Numbered from the stretch's first letter, positions 45,349 through 54,555 are shown. The stretch is 64,000 bases of DNA from Niallia sp. XMNu-256 (GCF_036670015.1 NZ_CP137636.1:4008501-4072500); one strand, 5' to 3'. Notes: generated by a model not told the origin, from the sequence alone. Numbers and translations: made by a program.

Positions 45349-48323
45349 TATTTCGACCTCCTAACATCACATAGGAATGCTTTGTACTCAGGGATAAAGG
45401 AGTTTGCATCCCCAATATGTGGCGTTAATCGGTTTGCGCTCGCTCCAGTAGCAATTCCTTTATAGCCAAACTGCCAAGGCATCCCGATATGGTGTACGGT
45501 TTTTCCTTTTAATTTGTATGGCTTAAATCGTTTTGTCACCATCGCATAGGCTTCAATTTCACCACGAGCGGATGAAACAATCATTTTGTCTTTGTTATTA
45601 ATTCCTTTTTCCTTCGCTAATTCCTCACTGATTTCCACAAACATATGTGGGACAAGTTCAGCAAGCCATGGAACATTTCTTGTCATTGAACCTGTTTGCC
45701 AGTGTTCAGATACACGATAGGTTGTCGCAATAATTGGGAAGTCTTTAAATTCACCTTTTGTTTCTAGTTTCTTTTCACCAAATGGCACAGCTGGGTTAAA
45801 TTGTGTGCTTGATATTTGGTTTTCTAATGGGAATTCCCATGGTTCATAGTGTTCAGGGAAAGGTCCCTCATTCATTTTAGCTGAGAATAAATCACCTTTA
45901 CCGGTTTCCTGCATAATGAATGGATCGTTGAATGTTGGATCATCCGGGCCTTTTGTTGCTGTAAAGTCTGGAACATCATAACCAATCCATTTCCCTTGAA
46001 CCGTATCCCATTGAATTCCAATACGATCCTCGCTCCATGCTTTCCCATTTAAGTCTGCACTTGCACGGTTGTAAAGGATCCGTCTGTTCATTGGCCATGC
46101 ATAAGACCAATTAAGGAAGTTACTCATTCCTTCGTTTGAATTATCCCGACGTTTTGATAGGTTGCCTTCTTCCGGATAGAATCCACAGTAGATCCAGTTT
46201 CCGCAAGCTGTGCTTCCATCGTCTTTCAAATTTCCAAATCCATTGATTTGTTGTTTTGTTACTACATCATAGCCATTGATTTCACAGCAAACTAAGTCAA
46301 TATCAGGATGATGTCCTGGACCATAGTTCCACGTTAACGCTTTAATCGGTGCATCTTCAGACTTTGAACTATTTGCATAAGCTTCTTTTAAGCGAAGGGC
46401 AATTTCATGAGTAATTTCTAAGTCTGCTTTTGAATGACCTTTTGGAGGAAGTGCTTGCCAACGGTATTGCATCCAACGACCAGAGTTTGTAACAGAACCA
46501 TCCTTTTCAAATGACGAACATGCTGGTAAGAAGATAACTTCTGTTTGAATGGACGCTGGGTCAGAACCTGCCTCTTTTTGCCAGAATGAAGCTGTTTCCG
46601 TTTCCATTAAGTCGATCGCAACCATCCATTTTAAGTTGGCCATTGATTTTTGAGATTGACCAGAGTTTGGTCCCCCAACAACTGGGTTAGAACCATACAA
46701 AATTAAACCTTCTAATTCTTTGTTGTACATCGCATCGAACAATCTTAAATAAGAATAGTTTCTGCCTGCCGTAATTTTTGGCATAAAGTGATAGCCAAAT
46801 TCATTTTCAGCAGTGGCATTTTCACCATAGAAGGATTTCAACATACTTGTGTAAAACTTCGGATGGTTTGTTTTGTAACCAGATTTAGGTGTAATACGGT
46901 CTAAGAAAGTTTGATAGGTTGCATCATTGGAATTTGGTACATCCATATAGCCAGGTACGTTGTGGTATAGTAGACCGAAGTCTGTTGAACCTTGAACGTT
47001 TGATTCACCACGTAATGCTTGTACTCCACCGCCAGAAATACCAATGTTACCTAGAAGAAGTTGAATGATTCCATAGATACGAATGTTTTGAGAACCTACT
47101 GTATGCTGTGTTCCACCCATTGCATAAAGGATTGTACCCGCTTTCCCAACCTCACCAGTAGAACCGAAAACCTCACAAACCTTTAAATAAGTCTCTTTAT
47201 CTGTACCAGTTATTCCAACTACTGTATCTACATCATAACGATCATAATGTTTCTTCATTAATTGGAATACACATCGTGGATCTTGTAATGTTGGGTCTTT
47301 TAATAGATTTCCTTCTTCATCCAATTTATATGCCCATTTTGTCTTATCATACTTTCTCGTTTTCTCGTCATAACCGCTGAACATTCCATCATCAAATGTG
47401 TAAGCATCGTCAACGACTAAAGCGGCATTTGTATATTGTTCAACATATTCTTTATGATAGAGTTGGTTATCGAGAATATATTTGACCATCCCGCCAACAA
47501 ATGCAATATCCGTACCTGAGCGAAGTTGTCCATAGTAATCTGACATTTGCGCGGTTCTTGTATAACGAGGGTCAATTGTAATTAATTTTGCACCCTTTTG
47601 TTGTGCCTTTGAAATCCATCTAAAGCTAATTGGATGATTTTCTGCAGGGTTTGCTCCTAATACTAATAGCACATTAGCATATTGAAGATCGTTCCAGTGA
47701 TTTGTCATTGCGCCACGACCAAACGTAGGTGCCAGACCGGCAACCGTTGAACTGTGTCATATTCGGGCCTGGTGTTCAATGAACGATAATCCGAGTCCTG
47801 CACGGAATAATTTATGGTTTAGGTGACATTCTTCATTATCAAGTGCAGCTCCGCCAAGATAGGCAATATTATCTAGTCTATTCACGATAACGCCATTTTC
47901 TTTATGGATCATACCTCTGTCACGTGATTCTTTAATATTTTTAACTACTTTATCGTAAGCAAATTCCCAGTCAACTTCTTGCCATTTATTACTTCCAGGT
48001 GCTCGGTATAAAGGAGTTGTAACCCGTTTTTCCGATGTATATAGTTGACGGATTGTTGTCCCTTTACTACATAGTGTACCTTCATTGATTGGGTGATCAG
48101 GATCGCCCTCAGTGTAGACAACATCATTTTTACTAGCATATACTAGAATTCCACAGCCAACCGAGCAATACGGACAAATGGTTGGAGTTGGTGTTAACTC
48201 GGCGATTTTAAACGTACTGGCTTTAGCTTTTGCGGATGTTTCGTCAAAACCAAGCTCTGCAACCGCTAGAGTCGCTGCCATGGCACCAGAGATTTTTAAA
48301 AACTTTCTTCTGGTCATTTCCAT
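45348..48323 (-). CDS. fdnG: Selenocysteine formate dehydrogenase, major (alpha) subunit
   Basis: Catalytic bis-MGD subunit oxidising formate to CO2, exported by Tat. The gene is one frame of 992 codons with an internal TGA at 47757-47759 (codon 189) read as selenocysteine: the protein around it reads EHQARI-U-HSSTVAGLAPTFGRGA and aligns with the FdnG segment RV-U-HGPTVASLAPTFGRGA. Two separate frames would otherwise be called (48323-47757 and 47708-45348). N-terminus: Tat signal MTRRKFLKISGAMAATLAV. [4Fe-4S] motif CPYCSVGCG plus CSKG. 991 aa in full, near E. coli FdnG. A fdhF-type SECIS follows the TGA. selA, selB, selC and selD are outside the window. Confidence 0.95.
47728..47759 (-). promoter_or_regulatory. 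Bacterial SECIS element in fdnG
   Basis: TGA at 47759-47757, then 11 nt, then GGTTGCCGGTCTGGCACC (47745-47728): a stem GG-TGCC / GGCA-CC with one bulged T and loop GGTCT. E. coli fdhF has the same spacing and reads GGTTGCAGGTCTGCACC, with the bulged U and GGUCU loop recognised by SelB. The match of spacing, bulge and loop supports selenocysteine insertion. Confidence 0.92.
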
Positions 48324-48405
48324 GTTTCTTTCCCCCTAACTTGTAGTCATTTCTTTGTGTCAATCATTGGGTAATACTATCAACCTTTACTGATAGTGAT
48401 TTTCT

Positions 48406-49191
48406 CTATGATAAAACCATTAAATTTGGTTGAGCCCCCATCGTTGGGTTGCTTACATCTTCAATGACCCTGCCTTTAGATGTGTAGATCATGGCCATTT
48501 TTCCTCGTAAATATCCGACTACTTCAATGTTTAAGTATTTGGCTAATTGGACCGCTTGTTTTGTTGCTGCAGTTCTTGAACCAATGGTTGCAAAGCCAAA
48601 TTTTGCGGCTTTTGAAAGCATTTCATAGGAGACTCTTCCTGTTGTAAGGAGGATAAGAGAGTCTGGGTTTAATTGATTTCTAACTGCATATCCGATTGCC
48701 TTATCTACAGCATTATGGCGGCCAATATCTTCTCTAATGACCATGGCCCCTGTTTGATCAATAATACAGGCTCCATGCATCCCGCCTGTTTCAAGGTACA
48801 ACGGTGAATTCCTAGCAAATTCAGCTTGTTTTTTCAAAAGATAGCTAAGCTTATATGTTCGATCGTTTGAAATTTTGTTAAATGCTTTCACATCTGTCAT
48901 CGAAAAAAAGGTTACTCCTCTTCCACAGCCTGCTGTATAATGCTTTTTCTTGTTTAGCATTTTTTCGGCATCAATTTCACTGTTTAATTCAACGCGAATT
49001 TCTCCATATTCTTCATCCACTAAAAGTGTAACGATATCTTCTGCCTTATCGATTAATCCTTCTGAAAACAAGTACCCGTATGCCCAGTCTTCCAAGTCTT
49101 GATTAGTCAACTGAAATACCGCTACTTCATATCCATTCACCTTTAACGTAATTGGATATTCTTCCGGACACCCTTTGTTTTTCATTACCAT
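48406..49191 (-). CDS. fdhD: Formate dehydrogenase sulphurtransferase FdhD
   Basis: 261 aa. Moves sulphur from a cysteine desulphurase to the bis-MGD of formate dehydrogenase. LYLETGGMHGACIIDQ, REDIGRHNAVDKAIGYA and TTGRVSYEMLSKAAKFGF are family signatures. The sulphur-carrier loop is TAGCGRG with a single Cys89, whereas E. coli FdhD has CxxC. The N-terminus is short (MVMKNKGCPEEYPITLKVNGYE). RBS AAAGAGGTAG. Same strand as fdnG with an 82-nt gap holding only a small hairpin (CTATCA...TGATAG). A cre-like site lies upstream. Confidence 0.94.
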   Translation of the reverse strand: MVMKNKGCPEEYPITLKVNGYEVAVFQLTNQDLEDWAYGYLFSEGLIDKAEDIVTLLVDEEYGEIRVELNSEIDAEKMLNKKKHYTAGCGRGVTFFSMTDVKAFNKISNDRTYKLSYLLKKQAEFARNSPLYLETGGMHGACIIDQTGAMVIREDIGRHNAVDKAIGYAVRNQLNPDSLILLTTGRVSYEMLSKAAKFGFATIGSRTAATKQAVQLAKYLNIEVVGYLRGKMAMIYTSKGRVIEDVSNPTMGAQPNLMVLS

Positions 49192-49658
49192 CTACCTCTT
49201 TCATTAAGAAAATGAAATGAGCTGCGTAATAGGTAGTATCATAGATCAATTAATTGAAAACGCTTTCTATGACAACCACAAAAGCATTACCTATTTCACA
49301 TTTTTCTTTATAAAAAATTTAAAGTTTTTATACCGGAAAATAATATCTATCTAATGATAGTAAAAACTTTAGATATTCTTTTTCCATATGACTCTATGTT
49401 AATCTCTATTTGAATTTTCAACAGTAACTTAAATCACATCTAAAACGAGAAATATGGCTAAAATTTGAATTTTGTTCACTTGTGAATACTTGAGCATTCT
49501 ACTTTTATGTGATTGGGTGTGATTAATTTGTTCTCCTTTATACTGTCTTTACGGCAGCAATATCTTAATGTTTACACATTTTTCTTCGCATTTTTCGATT
49601 GAATCTTGTAGTCTAGGGATACTAATCCTATATATCTGAGTTAAGGAGGGAATTTATT
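49192..49658. other. Divergent fdhD / acrylyl-CoA reductase promoter region
   Basis: 467-bp AT-rich region that should hold both promoters. Besides the cre-like site (separate entry) it has a TTCACTTGTGAA palindrome near 49477-49488 and a TGTGATTGGGTGTGA direct repeat near 49508-49522; neither fits a full Fnr or Rex box. No gene seen. Confidence 0.4.
49255..49268 (-). promoter_or_regulatory. cre-like site upstream of fdhD
   Basis: TGAAAACGCTTTCT, 13 of 14 matches to TGWAANCGNTNWCA, 64 nt before the fdhD start. Suggests CcpA repression of formate dehydrogenase maturation under sugar excess. Confidence 0.55.
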
Positions 49659-50654
49659 GTGAATGATCCATTTAAAGCATTGGTAGTGAATAAAACCGAA
49701 ACAGACTTTAATGTTAAGGTGAAGGAGTTGACCCTCGATCAGTTGCCTGCTGGGGAAGTATTAATTAAGGTAGAATATTCCGGTATTAATTACAAAGATG
49801 GACTGGCCACGATTCCGGATGGAAATATTGTTCGCTCTTATCCATTCGTACTAGGTATTGACTTGGCAGGAGTTGTTGTCTCTTCAGAAGATCCACGTTT
49901 TCAAAAAGGGGATGAAGTGATTGCGACTAGTTATGAGATCGGCGTCACCCATTTTGGCGGTTACAGTGAATATGCTCGGATTCCGGCAGATTGGATTGTG
50001 CCTTTGCCTAAAAATCTCACATTAAAAGAGGCAATGATTTATGGAACAGCAGGATTTACGGCTGCTCTTTCCATCCATCAATTAGAGGAAAGCGGAATTA
50101 CTCCAGATAAAGGGAAGGTGTTAGTAACCGGTTCAACAGGTGGCGTTGGCAGCTTAGCAGTGGCCATGTTGGCAAGGCTCGGCTATCAAGTTGTAGCAAG
50201 TACCGGTAAAGAGTCCCAACATGATTTTCTCAAAAACCTCGGAGCTACGGAAATCCTTTCACGCGAAGAGATCGTTAGTGAAAAAATAAAGCCATTGGAT
50301 AAACAACAATGGATCGGTGCCGTTGATCCCGTCGGCGGGAATACGCTAGCAGCCATCCTCAGTAAAGTTCAATATGGTGGTGCGGTTGCGGTGAGCGGCC
50401 TTACAGGAGGTCCTAAAGTTCCCACAACGGTCTTTCCGTTTATTCTTCGCGGCGTTCGTTTATTAGGAATCGATTCTGTTTATTGTCCAATGGATATCCG
50501 CTTAAAGGTTTGGGAAAAAATGGCCAATGAATACAAACCAAACACCGCTCTACTGCATAGCATCGAAAAGGAAATTAGTCTAGAAGAGTTACCAGTCCAT
50601 TTGCCTCTATTACTAAAAGGACAAGCAAGAGGAAGATACGTAGTTAAGATCTAA
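49659..50654 (+). CDS. Acrylyl-CoA reductase / quinone oxidoreductase family (YhdH/YhfP)
   Basis: 331-aa medium-chain dehydrogenase/reductase without zinc. GINYKDGLATIPDGNIVRSYPFVLGIDLAG at the N-terminus and the NADPH motif VTGSTGGVGSLAVAML are those of AcuI/YhdH; TASYEIGVTHFGGYSEYARI matches too. It probably reduces the double bond of acrylyl-CoA-like enoyls, but physiological substrate is unknown. GTG start with AAGGAGGG 8 nt upstream. Single gene. Confidence 0.9.
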   Translation: MNDPFKALVVNKTETDFNVKVKELTLDQLPAGEVLIKVEYSGINYKDGLATIPDGNIVRSYPFVLGIDLAGVVVSSEDPRFQKGDEVIATSYEIGVTHFGGYSEYARIPADWIVPLPKNLTLKEAMIYGTAGFTAALSIHQLEESGITPDKGKVLVTGSTGGVGSLAVAMLARLGYQVVASTGKESQHDFLKNLGATEILSREEIVSEKIKPLDKQQWIGAVDPVGGNTLAAILSKVQYGGAVAVSGLTGGPKVPTTVFPFILRGVRLLGIDSVYCPMDIRLKVWEKMANEYKPNTALLHSIEKEISLEELPVHLPLLLKGQARGRYVVKI

Positions 50655-50677
50655 ACCTACCCATGAGCAGAATCAAA

Positions 50678-50716
50678 AAGGGGCTGTGCATCTAAAATGT
50701 ACAGTCCTTGCTTTTG
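50678..50716 (+). terminator. Terminator after the 49659 gene
   Basis: AAGGGGCTGTGCAT-N4-ATGTACAGTCCTT with small bulges, then TTGCTTTTG. Confidence 0.6.
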
Positions 50717-50836
50717 AGGTCATAGAAACGAAACGATCGCATTTTTATCACATTTTTAGTATGATGAAAATATTCTTTTTCCTAAATAACATCTTCTATT
50801 TTCAAATATAAAAAATTTAAAGGAGGCCACACCGTT

Positions 50837-51184
50837 ATGGAACCGGTCATTGTTGAAGCAGTCCAACGAGAATTGGACAAATATGCGAACAAAGAAGTTT
50901 ACATCCATCTTGAAACAACAAGTGGTGCTTATGCCTCTCATTTTAATGAAGGCTTTTTCAACTCAGGTGCCTACATCCGTAACGCACTTGTCCAATATGA
51001 AAGAGGAAAAATTGCCGGAAACGGACCTTTTCGTATTGGTTTAAAATTACCGATCGGATGGATTTATGCTGAAGGAATTACTCACTTTGAAGTAGATGAT
51101 CAAGATCGATTATTATTAGCAGGCCATGACTATCAAGGAAAACTTGCTGTTTGCCTTGAAATTAGTCAAACCCCATTCTCATAA
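50837..51184 (+). CDS. yojF: YojF family protein (DUF1806)
   Basis: 115-aa soluble protein of the YojF/DUF1806 family, found directly before bshB2 in Bacilli. Signature: VYIHLETTSGAYASHFNEGFFNSGAYIRNA, and IGLKLPIGWIYAEGITHFEVDD. Its function is not known; the conserved pairing suggests a link to bacillithiol. AAAGGAGGCCACACCGTT precedes ATG. The bshB2 start follows 18 nt after its stop, so they form an operon. Confidence 0.9.
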   Translation: MEPVIVEAVQRELDKYANKEVYIHLETTSGAYASHFNEGFFNSGAYIRNALVQYERGKIAGNGPFRIGLKLPIGWIYAEGITHFEVDDQDRLLLAGHDYQGKLAVCLEISQTPFS

Positions 51185-51202
51185 AGAAAGGAGTCTTTTT
51201 AC

Positions 51203-51880
51203 ATGGAGATTGAAAAAGAACGGCATGTCTTAGTCGTTTTCCCGCATCCTGATGATGAAGCATTCGGTGTATCTGGAACAATGGCTGCCCATGTCGCCAA
51301 CGGAACGCCTGTGACATATGCTTGCTTAACGTTAGGGGAGATGGGTCGAAATTTAGGCGATCCCCCTTTTGCAACAAGGGAATCACTGCCGCTCATCCGT
51401 AAAAACGAATTAATAGACGCAGCGGAAGCCATTGGTCTAAAGGATTTACGAATGCTTGGATACCGCGACAAAACGCTTGAGTTTGAAGACGAAGAGAAGA
51501 TTATTGCTGATATAACTGCAATTATAAATGAGGTAAATCCTTCTTTAGTTATTTCCTTTTATCCAGGCTATGCGGTTCATCCAGACCATGATGCAACAGG
51601 GGCTGCCGTCGTTAAAGCAGTTGAACGAATTTCACCTAGTGAGCGTCCGAAACTTCACGTCCTTGCATTTTCTAATGGCTGTGAGGAGGAAATTGGTCAA
51701 GCGGATGTTGTATATGATGTCACATCTTTTGCCGATATAAAGATTGCCGCTCTCTTGTCTCATCGCTCACAAGCCCAATTGATGGTAGCGGGATTAGAGG
51801 AGAAGTATGAACAAGGCGACCCCGACGTACTAGCACGAATCAATTTCGAAAGGTTTTGGACTTACCGATTTACAGATTAA
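51203..51880 (+). CDS. bshB2: Bacillithiol biosynthesis deacetylase BshB2
   Basis: 225-aa zinc deacetylase (LmbE/PIG-L family) that removes acetyl from GlcNAc-malate to give GlcN-malate for bacillithiol; it may also act on conjugates. Zinc motif PHPDDEAFG near residue 15 and the third ligand in HPDHDATG near residue 128. RBS AAGAAAGGAGTC before ATG. Follows yojF. In B. subtilis BshB1 is the main enzyme and BshB2 a partial substitute. Confidence 0.94.
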   Translation: MEIEKERHVLVVFPHPDDEAFGVSGTMAAHVANGTPVTYACLTLGEMGRNLGDPPFATRESLPLIRKNELIDAAEAIGLKDLRMLGYRDKTLEFEDEEKIIADITAIINEVNPSLVISFYPGYAVHPDHDATGAAVVKAVERISPSERPKLHVLAFSNGCEEEIGQADVVYDVTSFADIKIAALLSHRSQAQLMVAGLEEKYEQGDPDVLARINFERFWTYRFTD

Positions 51881-51884
51881 AACA

Positions 51885-51928
51885 AAAAAGAAGTCAATGG
51901 CCTAATTAGTGAGCCTATTGACTTCTTT
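51885..51928. terminator. Bidirectional terminator after bshB2
   Basis: AGAAGTCAATGGC-N10-GCCTATTGACTTCT with A's before and T's after; one bulge. Serves bshB2 and the gene at 51942 on the other strand. Confidence 0.8.
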
Positions 51929-51941
51929 TCTATTAAAAGTC

Positions 51942-52202
51942 TTACATACTGATATTTAAATGTTGCTTTAATTGATTGACTTCCTTTTTTATCGGTGCTA
52001 ATGTGATCGATGCGAGAAAAGTGACTAGCTTTTCAATCGCTAATTTATCATGCTGTTTAACAACCATGGTCTCGAGTGTATCCAGGATTTCAGGACTCTT
52101 CATGATTTTGCTGTTTCTAACTGGCATCGTTTCCAGCTTTATACGAATCCTCTTTAATAAATGACCTACTGTTTCAAACTCCTGATCTTTCTTTTCCACC
52201 AT
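51942..52202 (-). CDS. Hypothetical helical protein, 86 aa
   Basis: Not recognised. Starts MVEKKDQEFETVGHLLKRI, and is almost entirely amphipathic helix rich in Lys and Leu (LLKRIRIKLETM, EILDTLETMVVKQHDKLAIEKLVTFLASITLAPIKKEVNQL as pattern), no signal or membrane helix. The pattern VKQHDKLAIEKLVTFLASI is reminiscent of DUF1641-like proteins, but the match is weak. GGGAGGGAGAAGTGAT precedes ATG 52202; the frame extends 18 codons without a site. Single gene. Confidence 0.6.
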   Translation of the reverse strand: MVEKKDQEFETVGHLLKRIRIKLETMPVRNSKIMKSPEILDTLETMVVKQHDKLAIEKLVTFLASITLAPIKKEVNQLKQHLNISM

Positions 52203-52406
52203 ATCACTTCTCCCTCCCGAATCATAGAAACCTTGATTAGCATTAGTAGAAATCAATCCTTATGCAGAAAAATCAAATGCGCTAAGATAATCCTTGAATC
52301 TGCGGCATCTGTTTCTGCCTTATAAGAATTAACTATATTGATAATCATTATACCTAAACCGTATGTAAAAATTCCATTGGAAAGTATTTATTTATCTAAC
52401 ATATTT

Positions 52407-53075
52407 TCACTTTAAGTATTTACTCCCTTCCCGCACACTTAGTGGAGCCAATTGATGGGATGAGATGAAGTTCCGAACGGACTCTGAATTGGTTTTTGAA
52501 TATTCCCTTAATGCCCAGCCAATTGCTTTTTGGATAAAGAATTCTTTGCTATTTGCGTTTTGCTCAATAAAGCGATACAAAAGCGATTCATTTGTTTGTT
52601 CTTTATATTTTAATTGAAAAAGAATTGCTGTTCTTCTAAGCCAAAGATGATCTCCATATGCCCAACCTTCAATGAATTCAGGTATAACTTCTGGAGACTT
52701 TCGAGCTATTTCCCCCACTGATTTAGTAGCGAGGGCATCCACCGTGTCCCACCATGATTTGGTAGTAATTAACTTCTCCATTATCGTAATCTGAGATCCA
52801 TCTAATTTATTTAGTAATTTTTCCAAGTAATCAAGAGCCGCATATTGATATTCCCTTTCGTCCTGCTCCCATAATGTCATTACCCATTCAGGATCAAACG
52901 ATTGACTTAAAATCCCAGTTTGTCGGTAAAACAACCTTAACAATTTGGTTCTTTCCGGCTTTTTAATCCCTAGAAACGGAAATCTATTTTTCATATAATT
53001 TGCCATTGGCTCGGCTAATTCCTGGTTTCGTTCGTTGTTAAAATGAAACATTAACGTGGTTAAATGATCTTCCAT
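52407..53075 (-). CDS. DNA alkylation repair protein (AlkD-like HEAT repeat glycosylase)
   Basis: 222 aa made of helical HEAT-like repeats. Pfam DNA_alkylation_repair features: YMKNRFPFLGIKKPERTKLLRLFYRQ, the WWDTVDALA motif (KSWWDTVDALATKSVGE) and the C-terminal FFIQKAIGWALREYSKTN. These proteins excise N3- and N7-alkyl purines. GGAGGAATATCATTT precedes ATG 53075, so the longer frame (to 53135) is rejected. Single gene. Confidence 0.9.
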   Translation of the reverse strand: MEDHLTTLMFHFNNERNQELAEPMANYMKNRFPFLGIKKPERTKLLRLFYRQTGILSQSFDPEWVMTLWEQDEREYQYAALDYLEKLLNKLDGSQITIMEKLITTKSWWDTVDALATKSVGEIARKSPEVIPEFIEGWAYGDHLWLRRTAILFQLKYKEQTNESLLYRFIEQNANSKEFFIQKAIGWALREYSKTNSESVRNFISSHQLAPLSVREGSKYLK

Positions 53076-53136
53076 AAATGATATTCCTCCGTCTAATCGT
53101 TGGCTTGTACTTTTTTCTAAAATAGACAAAGTCACA

Positions 53137-53300
53137 ATAAAGTGAAACTTCCATCAGTGGGATTTTCTTTCATCCCCCACTGATGGTTAGTTCAGGCCAG
53201 CAGGCTTATATCACGAAAACGGGTCTTTACAAGCAGTTGCCCAACACCCATTCTATATTTACCCATTTCGAACCTAAAATGAGAGGCTTACTGCTTGTTA
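53137..53300 (-). repeat. E1 intergenic repeat, diverged core
   Basis: Starts ATAAAGTGAAACTTCCATC, AGTGGG, CCCCCACTGATGGTTAG, CAGGCCAGCAGGC and ends GAGGCTTACTGCTTGTTA at 53300. The middle (53220-53280) is unlike other copies. The end lies only 11 nt from the stop of the next gene. Confidence 0.6.
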
Positions 53301-53310
53301 TGACATTTAA

Positions 53311-54411
53311 TTACTGCTTTTCCTGGGAAATAAGTTCAATTTCACTTTGGATCCTATGTTTATGTTTTTCTACAATAGTAAAATCCATATGTTCAATGTA
53401 AATAGCTTCAAGTTTTTCCCGTAGAGTTTTGGCATTTGCCAAACACCCTGTTCCTTGAGTCATCTTATCTCGATATTTAATTTGGCATTCGTTTAACTCT
53501 TTTTCATACAATTCATCCGTTCCAGCCGCAATGACCGTTCCATACATTTCAATAATTTCATCACTATCACGAGATGGGAAATATTCATGTGGAGCCGTAC
53601 TGTCAAATATGGCGATTCCCAGTTCTCGAATAATGACCATATCTAAACTTTGCGGATCAAAGCCACAATGATAAACTTCTAAATCAAATCCACGGTTTTC
53701 CCCTTCAGTGACAATTTTTTTCAACATCGTCGATTTCCCACAACCAGGACGTCCTTTAATAAAATAACGCTTCTCAATGTCCGCTGTTAAATTGGAGACA
53801 AAGTCTACAGGGCCGATTGGTGTGGCTGCACCTAGAAATCGATGTTGGATTTTAGATGGCTTATTTAAAGTAACTTCACCGAAGAAAGATTCTTTTAGTT
53901 TTTCCGTTAACTCATCAGCTTTTGCAAGATCCATATTTTTATAATAAATTTTCTCCCACTCATCATGAATCTTTAAAGCTTCTCCATACGTTTTGTAAGC
54001 ATTCTGAAAAGCTTCACTCACCTTTTTTGATAAATCCTTAATTTCAGACTTCCTAGACGCTAATCCTTTTGAATCCCAAGCCTCACCTAAATTAATGTAT
54101 TCCTCTACCGCACCAGGTAATTTAGGTTCAATCACATGTGGTGCCGTTCCGTCGAAAATTCCCACCATTAAAGAAGGAACAATCACGCCATCTACAGAAT
54201 CTGGATCAGATGAACAATGTAAAAATTCAATGTCATACCCTTTTTCTGACCAATGGTTGCCAACACTTTTGATTAATGTGGACTTACCTGTACCAGGGCC
54301 GCCTTTTAAAATAAAGATTCGGTCAAGGTCTGCTAAACTTGAGTCAAATAAGCTGTAAAATCCCCGTGCAGTATTTCCGCCAGCAAAATAACGTATCACT
54401 CTACCTGACAC
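53311..54411 (-). CDS. Tandem P-loop ATPase of unknown function
   Basis: 366 aa with two similar halves. Half one has the Walker A loop KGGPGTGKSTLIKSV (near residue 36), half two KGRPGCGKSTMLKKI (near residue 225). Each P-loop is followed by the same pattern: EFLHCSSDPDSVDGVIVP and EVYHCGFDPQSLDMVIIR, and by GIFDGTAPHVIEPK and AIFDSTAPHEYFP. A coiled region links them. The family (known in databases only as conserved hypothetical) has no assigned function. GTG 54411, with AAGGGGG 8 nt upstream, is preferred over the longer frame to 54525. No partner gene. Confidence 0.85.
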   Translation of the reverse strand: MSGRVIRYFAGGNTARGFYSLFDSSLADLDRIFILKGGPGTGKSTLIKSVGNHWSEKGYDIEFLHCSSDPDSVDGVIVPSLMVGIFDGTAPHVIEPKLPGAVEEYINLGEAWDSKGLASRKSEIKDLSKKVSEAFQNAYKTYGEALKIHDEWEKIYYKNMDLAKADELTEKLKESFFGEVTLNKPSKIQHRFLGAATPIGPVDFVSNLTADIEKRYFIKGRPGCGKSTMLKKIVTEGENRGFDLEVYHCGFDPQSLDMVIIRELGIAIFDSTAPHEYFPSRDSDEIIEMYGTVIAAGTDELYEKELNECQIKYRDKMTQGTGCLANAKTLREKLEAIYIEHMDFTIVEKHKHRIQSEIELISQEKQ

Positions 54412-54555
54412 AAACACGTCCCCCTTCATATCGCTTTGCAATACATGAATCAATCCTCTTTTTACCGTATGCAACTTGTTTAGAATAGGTGATTGCCTAT
54501 TGAAAAAATATACAGAAAGACCCATAGGCTGAGGCGAATGCCCCGTAAAAAGATG

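Noticed and set aside
47709-48323. fdnG read as a pseudogene or two genes split by a nonsense mutation
   Set aside because: The stop is TGA exactly at the FdnG selenocysteine site, the frame is kept across it, the 16 codons after it encode conserved FdnG sequence, and a fdhF-type SECIS follows.
49477-49522. Fnr or Rex site upstream of fdhD
   Set aside because: TTCACTTGTGAA and TGTGATTGGGTGTGA do not match TGTGA-N6-TCACA or TTGTGAA-N4-TTCACAA in spacing or symmetry.
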